Positions 33,406-43,221 are shown, numbered from the stretch's first letter. The stretch is 64,000 nt of DNA from Spirochaetaceae bacterium (GCA_017614995.1 JAGAAX010000045.1:17563-81562), one strand, 5' to 3'. Program-made: numbers and translations. The notes: generated by a model not told the origin, from the sequence alone.

Positions 33406-34617
33406 ATGGATATTGAAGTTCTTAGTCAGCAGAATGTAAGCCCGACAGTTATTAAAGTAATTGGCGCAGGCGGCGGCGGCTCAAATGCAGTAAACCGCAT
33501 GATTGCCTGTGGTCTTGAAAATGTAGAATTTATCGTAGCAAATACTGATGTTCAGGCATTGAATTATTCAAATGCAACTCAAAAAATTGGTATCGGTTCA
33601 AAATTGACCGGCGGTCTTGGTGCTGGCGGCAAACCTGAAATCGGAGAAAAGGCTGCTCAGGAAGATACTGAAACAATCAAAGAAATCTTGAAAGGTGCAA
33701 ACATGGTCTTTGTTACTGCCGGAATGGGCGGAGGAACAGGAACCGGTGCAGCACCAGTTATTGCTAAAATTGCGCGCGATCAGGGTGCATTGACTGTAGG
33801 CGTTGTTACAAAGCCTTTTGATTATGAAGGCAAAGTCAAGATGGCACTTGCAGAAGAAGGAATCAGAAAGCTCCGTGCTGCAGTTGATACGCTTATAGTT
33901 ATTCCTAATCAGAATCTTCTTAAAATTGTAGACAAAAAAACACCTATAAAAGAAGCCTACCGCATGGCTGATGATGTTCTCCGTCAGGGTGTTCAGTGTA
34001 TTTCAGACTTGATTACAAAGCCGGGCTTTGTCAATGTTGACTTTGCTGACGTAAAGACAACAATGGAAAACAAGGGCGATGCAATTATGGGTTCTGGTCT
34101 TGGCAAAGGCGAAAACAGAGCTGTAGATGCTGCAACTGCCGCAATCAACAACCCGCTGCTTGAAGATTCAAGGATTGAAGGCGCAAAGAACATTCTTATC
34201 AGTATTACCGGCGATGATTCGCTTTCTTTGGTTGAAACTGAAGAAATTGCAAAAATCATTACAGCAACTGCTGACCCGGAAGCACTTATCATTACCGGTA
34301 CAGCAATTGACCAGAACATGAATGAAGAAGTTTTGGTTTCTGTTATTGCAACAGGCTTTAACGCTGATTTTAGAACTAACAAAGCTACAGACAGAGATAT
34401 AATCGCTGATGCTGTTAAAGAAAAGCAGCCTGAAATTAAAGACGACAAAAACGAAGTTTTCTCAAGAAATGAATGGATACGTCTTTCAGGCGGCGGATCA
34501 GAAAGCAAGCCGGGGCAGCCTTCCCGTTTGGCAGGACAAAGAACTTTTGCAGATGATCTTGACAGACCTGCCTGCCAGCGCAAAGGAACAATTAATCTTA
34601 CACCAAAAAACAATTAG
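33406..34617 (+). CDS. ftsZ: Division protein FtsZ
   Basis: A tubulin-like GTPase of about 403 residues. The GTP loop is [16 protein letters not shown] and the N-terminal [13 protein letters not shown] is typical. GGGAGGA (33393-33399) best fits ATG 33406; ATG 33403 is adjacent and a GTG 33388 would also be in frame. The C-terminal linker is short and ends with [20 protein letters not shown] and a tail that is not the usual conserved FtsA-binding peptide. Confidence 0.95.
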   Translation: MDIEVLSQQNVSPTVIKVIGAGGGGSNAVNRMIACGLENVEFIVANTDVQALNYSNATQKIGIGSKLTGGLGAGGKPEIGEKAAQEDTETIKEILKGANMVFVTAGMGGGTGTGAAPVIAKIARDQGALTVGVVTKPFDYEGKVKMALAEEGIRKLRAAVDTLIVIPNQNLLKIVDKKTPIKEAYRMADDVLRQGVQCISDLITKPGFVNVDFADVKTTMENKGDAIMGSGLGKGENRAVDAATAAINNPLLEDSRIEGAKNILISITGDDSLSLVETEEIAKIITATADPEALIITGTAIDQNMNEEVLVSVIATGFNADFRTNKATDRDIIADAVKEKQPEIKDDKNEVFSRNEWIRLSGGGSESKPGQPSRLAGQRTFADDLDRPACQRKGTINLTPKNN

Positions 34618-34623
34618 TTCTTT

Positions 34624-35571
34624 ATGGAATTCTGTTGCCATGCAGTAAAGCAGTTTTACGCTTATTTACTTACCGTAAGTCATAAAGCCAGGCTTTCTGC
34701 AGAAACATACGCTTTGAGTTTAACCGCCTTGTACCATTGGCTTGAGACGCCCGATGGTGCAGCAGGCGGTTTTTCTATTAATGACATGATTCCAGTTCAG
34801 GAACTTTCAAGGTTTTTGTTGTGGCGCAAAACCGAGGGCGCAGACGAGCGCACAATAGCAAAAGACATTTCGGCTTTGCGTGCATACGGCGAATTTATGA
34901 CCTCGCTTAATTCTTGGAATGACAATCCTGCTTTATTGCTTGAAAAGCCAAAATATCACAGAACATTGCCGCGGGTTTTGTCTGTTGAAGAAGTGGACGC
35001 ACTTCTTGCTTCAATTGATGTTTCAACTCCATTGGGCGTACGCGACAGGGCATTATTTGAGCTTATATATTCTTGCGGGCTGCGCATAAGTGAAGCCGCC
35101 GGTCTGCAAATGGTACAGATTCATCTTTCAGAGAGAATGATTCTTGTAAGCGGCAAAGGCTCAAAAGAGCGCATTGTGCCATTTGGCGGCGCTGCTTACG
35201 ACTGGCTTAAGAAATGGCTTGAAGAAGCGCGTCCAAAAATTGTGGGAGAAAGGCTTGTGCCCACCGTTTTTGTAAATTATCAGGCAAAACAGCTTTCAAG
35301 AAAGGGCATCTGGAAGCGCTTTCAAGAGCTTGAGGCAAAATCCGGCGTAACTGCGAAAGTACATACATTACGCCACTCTTATGCAACACACATGCTTGCA
35401 GGCGGTGCAGACTTGCGCTCTGTTCAGGCTCTTCTCGGACATTCAGACATTTCCACAACACAGATTTATACTCACGTTGACAATGAGTCTCTTCACGACT
35501 ATTACAACGAATATTTTCCGCAAAATTCAAAAAATATTAAAAATAAACAGCCTTCTGGTACAGAAAAATAA
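34624..35571 (+). CDS. Tyrosine recombinase, XerC/XerD family
   Basis: A 315-residue recombinase with an N-terminal SAM-like core-binding domain and a C-terminal catalytic domain. Catalytic residues are visible: Arg in SCGLRISEAAGL, Lys in GKGSKERIV, HTLRHSYATHML, LLGHSDISTTQIYTHV with the final Tyr nucleophile. It begins 6 nt after ftsZ without its own strong ribosome-binding site, so it is probably coupled. With the second recombinase at 39516 it probably makes the Xer pair resolving chromosome dimers; this one would be the XerD-like member by elimination. Confidence 0.85.
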   Translation: MEFCCHAVKQFYAYLLTVSHKARLSAETYALSLTALYHWLETPDGAAGGFSINDMIPVQELSRFLLWRKTEGADERTIAKDISALRAYGEFMTSLNSWNDNPALLLEKPKYHRTLPRVLSVEEVDALLASIDVSTPLGVRDRALFELIYSCGLRISEAAGLQMVQIHLSERMILVSGKGSKERIVPFGGAAYDWLKKWLEEARPKIVGERLVPTVFVNYQAKQLSRKGIWKRFQELEAKSGVTAKVHTLRHSYATHMLAGGADLRSVQALLGHSDISTTQIYTHVDNESLHDYYNEYFPQNSKNIKNKQPSGTEK

Positions 35572-35604
35572 AAAAAATCATATATATTATCTATGGGAAA
35601 CATT

Positions 35605-36345
35605 ATGAATAAACGGACTTTGATTTTTGCAGGCATTTTTATCTGCTGCATCGTACTAAGCTATTTTGTCTTTGGCGGAAAGAATTCTGACAGACAGAAG
35701 ATAAAGCACCTTGAAACGCTTGAGGCAGGCGTTGAAAATCCTTCCAGTGTTGAAGAGCTAAAAGAAGCAATAGCAAAATACGAAGCAAGCGCTGAAGAGC
35801 TGCTTTCTTTGCAGGAACAGACTGGAAACTGGTACAAAATTCTTGCGGTAAAGTACATTGACGGAGAAATGTACGGCGAGGCTTTGGACGCACTTCAAAA
35901 AGCAGTGCAGTATTATCCCCAGAATCAGAATCTTTTCTATTACATAGGCGTTTCCGCAGGTTTTATGGCAAAAGCCTCGCTTGACTTTAATGCAGACGGA
36001 AAAACTACAGAGCGCGACAACTATCTTCTGCTTGCAGAATCTGGCTACAAAAGGGCGGTGGAGCTTGAACCGGACTACTTTAGGGCGCTTTATGGTCTTG
36101 CAGTTTTATACGTTCTGGAGATGAACCAGCCGGCAAAAGCTGTTCCTCTGCTTGAAAAAGCACTTTCAATTGAAGAAAAAAACACTGACGCAATGATGCT
36201 TTTGGGACATGCCTATTACATGATTTTTGACTACGACGCGGCAGTAGCAATGTATGACAAGGTGATAGCGGCAGACACTTCAAAAGAGCGTAAAGAAGCT
36301 GCTGCCGCAAATAAAAAGGCGGTTCTGGATGCCATGTATGAATAA
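35605..36345 (+). CDS. Membrane-anchored TPR protein
   Basis: About 246 residues from ATG 35605 (an in-frame ATG 12 nt upstream is possible). An N-terminal helix (LIFAGIFICCIVLSYFVFGG) anchors it, then tetratricopeptide repeats follow (GEALDALQKAVQYYPQNQNL, RAVELEPDYFRALYGLAVLY, KALSIEEKNTDAMMLLGHAY, AVAMYDKVIAADTSKE). Such proteins usually hold complexes together; the partner is unknown. It lies between a xer gene and dprA, whose start overlaps its end by several codons. Confidence 0.8.
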   Translation: MNKRTLIFAGIFICCIVLSYFVFGGKNSDRQKIKHLETLEAGVENPSSVEELKEAIAKYEASAEELLSLQEQTGNWYKILAVKYIDGEMYGEALDALQKAVQYYPQNQNLFYYIGVSAGFMAKASLDFNADGKTTERDNYLLLAESGYKRAVELEPDYFRALYGLAVLYVLEMNQPAKAVPLLEKALSIEEKNTDAMMLLGHAYYMIFDYDAAVAMYDKVIAADTSKERKEAAAANKKAVLDAMYE

Positions 36346-37249
36346 TCTGCCGCTTGCGCTCGGCATCTCATATATGGCGTTTTTAAAGCCCGGCGAGAAG
36401 CGCGTTTTAAGCGGAAATATTACAAGCCTAAAAGAGCTTGTGCAGCTTTCAATAAAAGATATTTCCAAAATCGTAAGGCGCGAAATAAAGAGCAGCGCAT
36501 GGTTTCCAGAGAGGCTTGAAAAGCAGGTAGAATACGCATTAAAAATAATGCAGGCTTATAACATAAAGACCTGCCTCTTAGATGACAGAGATTATCCGTT
36601 TCTGTTAAAAGAGATTTTTGACCCACCGTTTATGCTTTTCTGGCGTGGAAACATCGGCTGCCTTGCAGAAAAGACTGCCGCTGTTGTAGGCACGCGCCGC
36701 GCCTCTGCACAGGGTTTGAAGGCAGCATTTGAAATATCAAAAAGCCTAGCTGAAAACGGTGTAACTGTAGTTTCAGGGCTTGCACATGGCATTGACGGCG
36801 CGGCGCACAAGGGTGCGGTTTCTGCCAAAACCGCAAAGCCTGACAGCGGCGCAAGCACATGCGCTGTTCTTGCCTGCGGTGTCGAGAACATTTACCCGGA
36901 AGGACACAAACGGTTAAGCCGCGTAATGCTCGAAAAGGGCGGCTGCATCTTAAGCGAGTACCCGCCGGCATGGAGTACGCAAAAATGGTGCTTTCCTGCG
37001 CGCAATAGAATAATTTCGGGATTATCGTTAATTACCGCGGTTATAGAAGCTCCTGCGGGCTCTGGCGCGCTTATAACGGCAGATTTTGCGATAGAGCAGG
37101 GCAGAGAGCTTGTTTTTCACGAGTGCTGTACGAGACAGCTCAAACAAGAATTGACACAAACCAAAAAAATGGACATAAATCAATATATCAATGACGGTGC
37201 GCCTGTTATAAGCAGCGCAGACGAGATTCTGGCAGTAATTCAGCATTAA
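36329..37249 (+). CDS. dprA: DNA processing protein DprA/Smf
   Basis: A 306-residue Rossmann-like protein that loads RecA onto incoming single-stranded DNA. Conserved sequence: VVGTRRASAQGLKAA, VVSGLAHGIDGAAHKGA, CGVENIYPEGHKRL, FPARNRIISGLS and EAPAGSGALITADFA. Start ATG 36329 overlaps the TPR gene by 17 nt; ATG 36338 is an alternative. The neighbour topA is conserved in many bacteria. Confidence 0.93.
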   Translation: MPCMNNLPLALGISYMAFLKPGEKRVLSGNITSLKELVQLSIKDISKIVRREIKSSAWFPERLEKQVEYALKIMQAYNIKTCLLDDRDYPFLLKEIFDPPFMLFWRGNIGCLAEKTAAVVGTRRASAQGLKAAFEISKSLAENGVTVVSGLAHGIDGAAHKGAVSAKTAKPDSGASTCAVLACGVENIYPEGHKRLSRVMLEKGGCILSEYPPAWSTQKWCFPARNRIISGLSLITAVIEAPAGSGALITADFAIEQGRELVFHECCTRQLKQELTQTKKMDINQYINDGAPVISSADEILAVIQH

Positions 37250-37373
37250 TTCAGTTTTTTGGTTTTTTATAGAAGAATCTGCCGGTGTTTTTGAATAAAA
37301 ATAATGAAAATATAATTTTTCATTAACAATTAATAGAAAAAATAGCGATGTAAAAGATATAGAGGACGTATTT

Positions 37374-39515
37374 ATGCCAGAAAAGAAAACTGCCGCCAAA
37401 AAGAAAGCAAAGAAACAGACATTAGTAATTGTAGAGTCGCCGGCAAAAGCAAAAACTATTGAAAAATATTTAGGCCCGGGCTACACCGTCCGTGCTTCTA
37501 TGGGACATTTGATTGATTTGCCAAAATCCAGACTGGCTGTAAATGTAGAGAATAATTTTCAGCCTGAATATATTACAGTGCGCGGACGTGCAAAATTATT
37601 AAAGGAATTGCAGAAAGAAGCAAAGAAAGCAGATGAAGTTCTGCTTGCAAGTGATAATGACCGCGAAGGAGAAGCCATTGCGTATCATCTGCGGTCAGCA
37701 TTTGCTGATAAAGTAAAAGCACCTATTCACCGCATTGTTTTCAACGAAATTACTCCGCAGGCAATTCTTGAGGCTGTAAAAAGCCCTTCTGACATTGACG
37801 AGGCAAAAGTAAACGCACAGAAAGCCCGCCGCGTTTTAGACAGGCTTGTAGGCTATAATCTTTCACCGCTTTTGTGGAAAAAAGTAAAAAACGGGCTTTC
37901 TGCCGGACGCGTTCAGTCTGTAGCGCTAAAGCTTATCTGCGAGCGCGAAAAAGAAGTAGAAAACTTTATTCCGGAAGAATACTGGACGCTTGATGCCGAC
38001 TTCATGAAAGGCAAGAGCAAATTTACTGCCCAGCTTGTTCAGTATGACGGCAAAAAGCCGGCTCTTTCAAACGAAAAATCTGTAAATGACATTATTGCAG
38101 AAATTAAGAATGCAAAATGCGTTATCAGCGACATAAAAGATACTGACAAATCTGTTAAACCGAAACCTCCGTTTACAACATCTAAGCTTCAGCAGGCAGC
38201 CGCTAACCGTCTCGGCTTTACGTCTAAAAAGACAATGCAGGTTGCGCAGCAGCTTTATGAAGGCGTAAATATCGGCTCTAACCGCGTCGGTTTAATCACA
38301 TACATGCGTACAGACTCTGTGCGTATCTCGCCTGTTGCAATTGAGGAAGTGCGCAAATTCATCGGCGAAAATTACCCGAAAGAACTTCCGGCTGAGCCAA
38401 TCGAATATTCTGTCGGCAAAAAGGCACAGGATGCGCATGAAGCAATCCGCCCGACTTATGTAACATATACGCCGGACTATGTTAAGGAATTTCTTACAAG
38501 AGACCAGCTCCGTCTTTATTCGATTATCTGGGAACGCTTTGTTTCTAGCCAGATGATAAATGCCAAAAACCGCACGACAAGCGTAGATATTCAGGCTGGC
38601 AGCGCATTGTTCAGACTTTCTGCAACAAAAGTAGTAGAGAAAGGCTTTTACCGCGCAATCAAGATTCTTTCTTCAAAAGAAGACAAGGGAGTTTCATTGC
38701 CGTCTCTTTCTGTAGGCGAAAATCTTGAGCCGCTCAAGTTCTACCCGGAGCAGCACTTCACACAAGGCCCGGCACGCTACACAGACGCTTCTATCGTAAA
38801 AATGCTTGAAGAAAAGGGCATTGGCCGTCCGTCAACTTATGCGCCGATTATTTCGGTATTGCTTGACCGCTATTATGTGAACAGAAGCAACAAGCAGCTT
38901 GTGCCTACACCTCTCGGCAGAATGATTTGCGACATCCTTGTTGAATCATTCCCTGAAGTGATAAACGAAAATTTTACAGCCGAAGTAGAAGACAATCTCG
39001 ACAAGATTGAGGACGACAAGCTCGACTGGACAAAAATGATGGGCGACTTCTTCTTTGGCTTCAAAGACCGCGTTGACGAGCTTATGGGCTCGCTTGAAAG
39101 CTACAAAGGCATGATGGACGAAAAGACCGACAAGGTCTGCGAATTGTGCGGAAAGCCTATGGTCAAAAAGCTCGGACGCTTCGGCTTTTTCCTTGCCTGT
39201 TCGGGCTTTCCGGAGTGCAGAAACACACGCTCGATTCCGCTTGCAAAGTGTCCGCGCCCTGGCTGTAACGGCGAGATTGTCGCAAGAAAAACAAAGAGCC
39301 GCGGCAAAGAATTTTACGGCTGTACAAATTACCCTGAATGTGACTTTATCAGCCACTTTAAGCCGATTAATGCAACCTGCCCGAAATGCGGACAGTTCCT
39401 CGTTGAGAAATACACAAAGAAGCATGGCACAATCAAATCGTGCATCAACCCTGAATGTGACTATCTGCATACTTCAGAAGATGAGGGCGCGGACGCAGAG
39501 GGTGCAGACGAATAA
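37374..39515 (+). CDS. topA: DNA topoisomerase I
   Basis: A 713-residue type IA topoisomerase relaxing negative supercoils. It begins with a basic tail then LVIVESPAKAKTIEKYLG (Toprim), SDNDREGEAIAYHL (metal site), and the active-site Tyr in ITYMRTDSVRIS. Three C-terminal zinc ribbons are complete: CELCGKP...CSGFPEC, CPRPGC...CTNYPEC and CPKCGQF...CINPEC. AGAGG lies upstream of ATG. xerC begins directly after the stop codon. Confidence 0.96.
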   Translation: MPEKKTAAKKKAKKQTLVIVESPAKAKTIEKYLGPGYTVRASMGHLIDLPKSRLAVNVENNFQPEYITVRGRAKLLKELQKEAKKADEVLLASDNDREGEAIAYHLRSAFADKVKAPIHRIVFNEITPQAILEAVKSPSDIDEAKVNAQKARRVLDRLVGYNLSPLLWKKVKNGLSAGRVQSVALKLICEREKEVENFIPEEYWTLDADFMKGKSKFTAQLVQYDGKKPALSNEKSVNDIIAEIKNAKCVISDIKDTDKSVKPKPPFTTSKLQQAAANRLGFTSKKTMQVAQQLYEGVNIGSNRVGLITYMRTDSVRISPVAIEEVRKFIGENYPKELPAEPIEYSVGKKAQDAHEAIRPTYVTYTPDYVKEFLTRDQLRLYSIIWERFVSSQMINAKNRTTSVDIQAGSALFRLSATKVVEKGFYRAIKILSSKEDKGVSLPSLSVGENLEPLKFYPEQHFTQGPARYTDASIVKMLEEKGIGRPSTYAPIISVLLDRYYVNRSNKQLVPTPLGRMICDILVESFPEVINENFTAEVEDNLDKIEDDKLDWTKMMGDFFFGFKDRVDELMGSLESYKGMMDEKTDKVCELCGKPMVKKLGRFGFFLACSGFPECRNTRSIPLAKCPRPGCNGEIVARKTKSRGKEFYGCTNYPECDFISHFKPINATCPKCGQFLVEKYTKKHGTIKSCINPECDYLHTSEDEGADAEGADE

Positions 39516-40424
39516 ATGGGGTCTACAGTTTCAAAAATCGAAGAATTTTTGTCTTATATTTACGGCGTAAGAAACCTTTCGGAAAATACGCTTGAAGGCT
39601 ATAAGCACGACCTTGACCTGTTTGTTGAATTGCTGGGCAATGAATCTGAACTTGAAGATATTACGCTCGGCGATTTGCAGCTTTGCGTTGCGCAATTAAC
39701 CGAAAAAAAATTTGCGGCTACAAGCATAAACCGCTTTATTTCGGCTGTGCGCTCGTTTTTCAAGTATGCATTCAGAATGGGCTACATTAAGGTAAATCCG
39801 GCTTTAAGACTGAAAACAATAAAAGCACCGCAAAAAATGCCGCGCTTTCTTTATCCGTCTGAAACGGAGGAATTCTGTGCCCAGCCCGAAAAGACTAATC
39901 TGCTTTGGCCAAGCCGCGATGAAGCAATTATCAAATGCCTTTATTCGTCGGGCTGCCGTGTCGGCGAGCTTGCAGGGCTTAAATTAAGAGATTTGTCGTC
40001 TGATTTAAGCTCTGCTATTGTTCTTGGAAAAGGCAAAAAAGAGCGGCGCGTGTTTTTTTCGGCTGAAACTGTAGCTGCGCTTAAGAAATATCTTTTAGAA
40101 AGAAAACAGCACATAAAAAAAGACTCAAATGTTGACGCGCTTTTTGTCAATCAGCAGGCAACAGCTTTAACAATCAGAGGAATCCGCTACATCATCAACA
40201 GATATTCAGGCATTGAGGGCACAAACCACCACATTTCGCCGCACGCGCTGCGCCACACTTTTGCCACTACGCTTCTTTCTAACGGCGCTGATATAAGAGT
40301 TGTGCAGGAACTTTTGGGTCATGCTTCTATTTCTACAACGCAGCGCTACACCCACATTACAACCGAACAGCTTGTAAAGACCTACAACCAGGCTCACCCT
40401 CACGGCGGAAAAACTTCTGAATAA
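39516..40424 (+). CDS. xerC: Tyrosine recombinase XerC
   Basis: A 302-residue recombinase. Catalytic residues: Arg in SSGCRVGELAGL, Lys in GKGKKERRV, HALRHTFATTLL, LLGHASISTTQRYTHI. The start ATG abuts the topA stop, so the genes are coupled. The place between topA and hslV is that of codV/xerC in Bacillus subtilis, which supports the name. It acts at dif sites to resolve chromosome dimers. Confidence 0.87.
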   Translation: MGSTVSKIEEFLSYIYGVRNLSENTLEGYKHDLDLFVELLGNESELEDITLGDLQLCVAQLTEKKFAATSINRFISAVRSFFKYAFRMGYIKVNPALRLKTIKAPQKMPRFLYPSETEEFCAQPEKTNLLWPSRDEAIIKCLYSSGCRVGELAGLKLRDLSSDLSSAIVLGKGKKERRVFFSAETVAALKKYLLERKQHIKKDSNVDALFVNQQATALTIRGIRYIINRYSGIEGTNHHISPHALRHTFATTLLSNGADIRVVQELLGHASISTTQRYTHITTEQLVKTYNQAHPHGGKTSE

Positions 40425-40546
40425 GCTGCATAACAGGCTGCATCTCTCAAAAGCCGGTCTCACCGCGCTGACGTGCCGCTGACACTACACAAGAACACAA
40501 AAAATTGATACATTAGTAAAGGCTGTTTTTCAGCCGGTTCAGTTTT

Positions 40547-40585
40547 AGGAGGTCAAGAAAAGCCCCTGCTTTTCTTTTTAAGATG
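40547..40585 (+). promoter_or_regulatory. Shine-Dalgarno separated from hslV ATG by a perfect hairpin
   Basis: AGGAGG (40547-40552) is 30 nt upstream of ATG 40583, too far for normal initiation. Between them AAGAAAAG (40555-40562) and CTTTTCTT (40569-40576) form a perfect 8-bp stem with loop CCCCTG. Folding the hairpin leaves 2 + 6 = 8 nt between Shine-Dalgarno and ATG, an optimal distance. No other in-frame start with a ribosome-binding site is seen. Confidence 0.75.
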
Positions 40586-41119
40586 AAAACACCAAAAGTA
40601 CGCAGTACAACAGTTATTGCAGTTAAAAAAGACGGAAAGGTTGCCATGGCCGGAGACGGACAGGTAACTATGGGAAATACTGTTATGAAAGGCAATGCAC
40701 GCAAAGTGCGCCGCATGTACGACGGCAAAGTTTTGACAGGTTTTGCCGGTGCAACAGCAGATGCCTTCAACCTTTTTGATAAATTCGAGGCTAAGCTTCA
40801 GGAATATAACGGCGACATTACACGCGCTGCTGTAGAGCTTGCAAAACTCTGGCGCACAGACAAGGCTTTGCGTAACCTTGAAGCACTGCTGCTTATCGCA
40901 AGCAAGGAGAAAATCCTTTTGATTTCCGGCAACGGCGATGTAATAGAGCCGGAGCACGATATTCTTGCAATCGGTTCAGGCGGAAACTACGCTTACGCCG
41001 CTGCCCTTGCTTATATGGAATCAAATCTTTCTGCTAGAGAAATTGCTGAAAAAAGTCTGGCTATTGCCGGCTCAATCTGTATTTATACAAACGACCACAT
41101 CACTGTAGAGGAGCTTTAA
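40583..41119 (+). CDS. hslV: ATP-dependent protease peptidase subunit HslV
   Basis: A 178-residue proteasome-like threonine peptidase. Alignment by eye with E. coli HslV places the catalytic Thr at residue 9 (STTVIAV), so a propeptide of about 8 residues must be removed. [34 protein letters not shown] and [12 protein letters not shown] match the family. It forms two hexameric rings with HslU caps. It overlaps nothing but is directly followed by hslU. Confidence 0.95.
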   Translation: MKTPKVRSTTVIAVKKDGKVAMAGDGQVTMGNTVMKGNARKVRRMYDGKVLTGFAGATADAFNLFDKFEAKLQEYNGDITRAAVELAKLWRTDKALRNLEALLLIASKEKILLISGNGDVIEPEHDILAIGSGGNYAYAAALAYMESNLSAREIAEKSLAIAGSICIYTNDHITVEEL

Positions 41120-42559
41120 ATGAGCGAACCAGACGTATCAACTAAAAACCTTGAGGAATTGACCCCGCGCGAGATAGTAAGCCGCCTCGATAATTACATC
41201 ATAGGGCAGCATAAAGCCAAGAAAGCTGTTGCAATTGCTTTAAGAAACAGAACGCGCCGCCTCAAGTTGCCGAAAGAAATCCGCGAAGAAATAGCGCCTA
41301 AAAACATTCTGATGATTGGCCCTACAGGCGTAGGTAAAACTGAAATTGCACGCCGCCTTGCAAAGCTGTGTGGTGCTCCGTTTTTAAAAGTTGAGGCTAC
41401 AAAATATACAGAAGTCGGCTATGTCGGCCGCGACGTTGAATCAATGATTAGAGATCTCATGGCTGTAGGCTACAATGTGGTAAAAGCCGAAATGCAGGAG
41501 CAGATGAAGTCTTCCGCAGAAGAAAAAGTTGAGGAAGCCCTGCTTGACCTGCTGCTGCCTGGAAGCAACCCGAAGCAGAAGAACGATATGCCGCCGCCTG
41601 ATAATCTGCCTGCATTTACGGACGTTACTAACACACATTTTGCAGAACAGCCTGCCGCACCTGCCGGCGACATGTCTGCAACACGCGAGAAATTCAGACA
41701 GATGCTCCGCGAGGGCAAGCTTGAAGAGCGCGAAGTTGAAGTAAGTGTAAACAGACGTCCGCAAGGCCCGACAATGGAAATCTTTGCAGGCGGCAACATC
41801 GAAGATCTTGAATCAACGATGATGAACCTTACAAACATGATTTCCGGTTCACGCTCAAAGAAAAAGCTTGTAACTGTAAAAGAAGCCCGCGAAATTATTA
41901 TAGCCGAGCAGCTCGACAAGATGATTGACCCGGACAAAGTCTGTGACGAAGCCAAGCGCCGCGTTGAGCAGATGGGCATCATCTTTATAGATGAAATTGA
42001 CAAAATTGCTGTAAGAGGCGAGCGCGGCGGCGGACAGGACGTTTCACGCGAAGGTGTTCAGCGTGATATTCTGCCGATTGTAGAAGGCTCAAACGTAAAT
42101 ACAAAATACGGTGTTGTTGACACTACGCATATTCTGTTTATTGCAGCCGGTGCTTTTTCAGTTTCTAAGCCTAGCGACTTGATTCCTGAACTTCAGGGAC
42201 GCTTTCCGCTCCGCGTAGAGCTTGAGTCTCTGAATGCAGAAGATTTCAGACGCATTCTGCTTGAACCAAAAAACGCATTGATTAAGCAGTATACTGAACT
42301 TCTTGCGACAGAAGGCGTTACCATTAAGTTTAACGATGATGCGATTAACAGAATGAGCTCGCTTGCTGAAGAAGTTAATACACGCATGGAAAACATCGGT
42401 GCGCGCCGCCTTCATACGATTATGGAAAATCTGCTTGAGGACTTGTCTTTTGAGGCAGATGCCCATGCCGGCGAGACTATCGAAATAACGGCAGATTATG
42501 TAGACGAGCACTTGAAAGACGTTGTACAAGATCAGGATCTGTCAAAATATATTCTGTAA
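41120..42559 (+). CDS. hslU: HslU ATPase, unfoldase of HslVU
   Basis: A 479-residue Clp/HSP100-type AAA+ ATPase. It begins with LTPREIVSRLDNYIIGQHKAKKA, Walker A GPTGVGKTEIARRLA, the pore motif GYVGRDVE, Walker B IIFIDEIDKIA, and sensor 2 near ARRLHTIMENLLEDLSF. The inserted I-domain (about 110-240) is present. Starts at the nucleotide following the hslV stop; ends at terminator 42578-42602. Confidence 0.96.
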   Translation: MSEPDVSTKNLEELTPREIVSRLDNYIIGQHKAKKAVAIALRNRTRRLKLPKEIREEIAPKNILMIGPTGVGKTEIARRLAKLCGAPFLKVEATKYTEVGYVGRDVESMIRDLMAVGYNVVKAEMQEQMKSSAEEKVEEALLDLLLPGSNPKQKNDMPPPDNLPAFTDVTNTHFAEQPAAPAGDMSATREKFRQMLREGKLEEREVEVSVNRRPQGPTMEIFAGGNIEDLESTMMNLTNMISGSRSKKKLVTVKEAREIIIAEQLDKMIDPDKVCDEAKRRVEQMGIIFIDEIDKIAVRGERGGGQDVSREGVQRDILPIVEGSNVNTKYGVVDTTHILFIAAGAFSVSKPSDLIPELQGRFPLRVELESLNAEDFRRILLEPKNALIKQYTELLATEGVTIKFNDDAINRMSSLAEEVNTRMENIGARRLHTIMENLLEDLSFEADAHAGETIEITADYVDEHLKDVVQDQDLSKYIL

Positions 42560-42577
42560 AGACTGAAAAATGTTGTC

Positions 42578-42604
42578 AAAAGCCGGTTCTGACCGGCTTT
42601 TTCA
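42578..42604 (+). terminator. Terminator after hslU
   Basis: AAAGCCGGT (42579-42587) / ACCGGCTTT (42592-42600) with loop TCTG, then T-rich sequence. Confidence 0.9.
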
Positions 42605-42714
42605 TTTTTAAAAAAGTAAATGTTGTGATACAATTAAACAATAAAAAGAATATTTTGTATAAAAAAGGGGATAAATAATTTTTACAGTATTGCTTCTAAA
42701 AAAAATCAAAACAC

Positions 42715-42741
42715 TTAAGTCTTTATTTTGTTTGCCGACAA
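42715..42741 (+). promoter_or_regulatory. Sigma-28-like promoter of the flgB operon
   Basis: TTAAGTCT - 11 bp - GCCGACAA matches the flagellar sigma-28 consensus (TAAAGTTT-N11-GCCGATAA) at 13 of 16 positions. It starts about 80 bp before flgB. Confidence 0.7.
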
Positions 42742-42748
42742 TGAAATT

Positions 42749-42784
42749 GTATGGAACTTTCTGCAATTTGCGTTAATTCCATAC
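42749..42784 (+). promoter_or_regulatory. Leader hairpin before flgB
   Basis: GTATGGAA (42749-42756) pairs perfectly with TTCCATAC (42777-42784), ending next to the AGGGTAGGT ribosome-binding region of flgB. It would sit near the 5' end of a transcript from 42715-42741. Confidence 0.6.
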
Positions 42785-42797
42785 AGGGTAGGTCAAT

Positions 42798-43211
42798 ATG
42801 AATAGTTTTACAAGAACAACTGACATGCTTCACCGTGCAATGGATGTAAGCACCTTGCGTTATCAGGTTACAGCCAATAACCTTGCAAATTCAGAAGTTC
42901 CAAATTACAAGCGTGTTGAAGTAAATTTTGAAAGTGAGCTCAAACGCGCTCTTGAAACAGAGAAAAACCAGGGCGAAGCTTTCAAAATGCGGACAACAAA
43001 TGAGAAACACATTCAGTCTGAAGGTTTCCGTGATTACCGCACAGTAGAACCGCGCCGTGTACGCGACTATTTAACTACCACAAAAGCAAATGGAAATAAC
43101 GTTGATGCAGAAACAGAGGCAATGAATGTACTCAAGATTCAGCTCAACTATCAATTATTGACTCAGTTGCAAACTTTTGAGTTCTCTCAAGTCAAATCTG
43201 TGTTAAAATAG
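42798..43211 (+). CDS. flgB: Flagellar basal-body rod protein FlgB
   Basis: A 137-residue proximal rod protein. TDMLHRAMDVSTLRYQVTANNLANSEVPNYKRVEVNFES is the family N-terminus, and the C-terminal helix QLNYQLLTQLQTFEFSQVKSVL is typical. First gene of the flgBC-fliEFG unit; secreted by the flagellar export system without cleavage. Confidence 0.95.
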   Translation: MNSFTRTTDMLHRAMDVSTLRYQVTANNLANSEVPNYKRVEVNFESELKRALETEKNQGEAFKMRTTNEKHIQSEGFRDYRTVEPRRVRDYLTTTKANGNNVDAETEAMNVLKIQLNYQLLTQLQTFEFSQVKSVLK

Positions 43212-43221
43212 GAGTTAGATG

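Noticed and set aside
34624..40424. Integrative element bounded by two tyrosine recombinases
   Set aside because: The genes between are conserved housekeeping genes and both recombinases look like Xer proteins; no attachment-site repeats seen.
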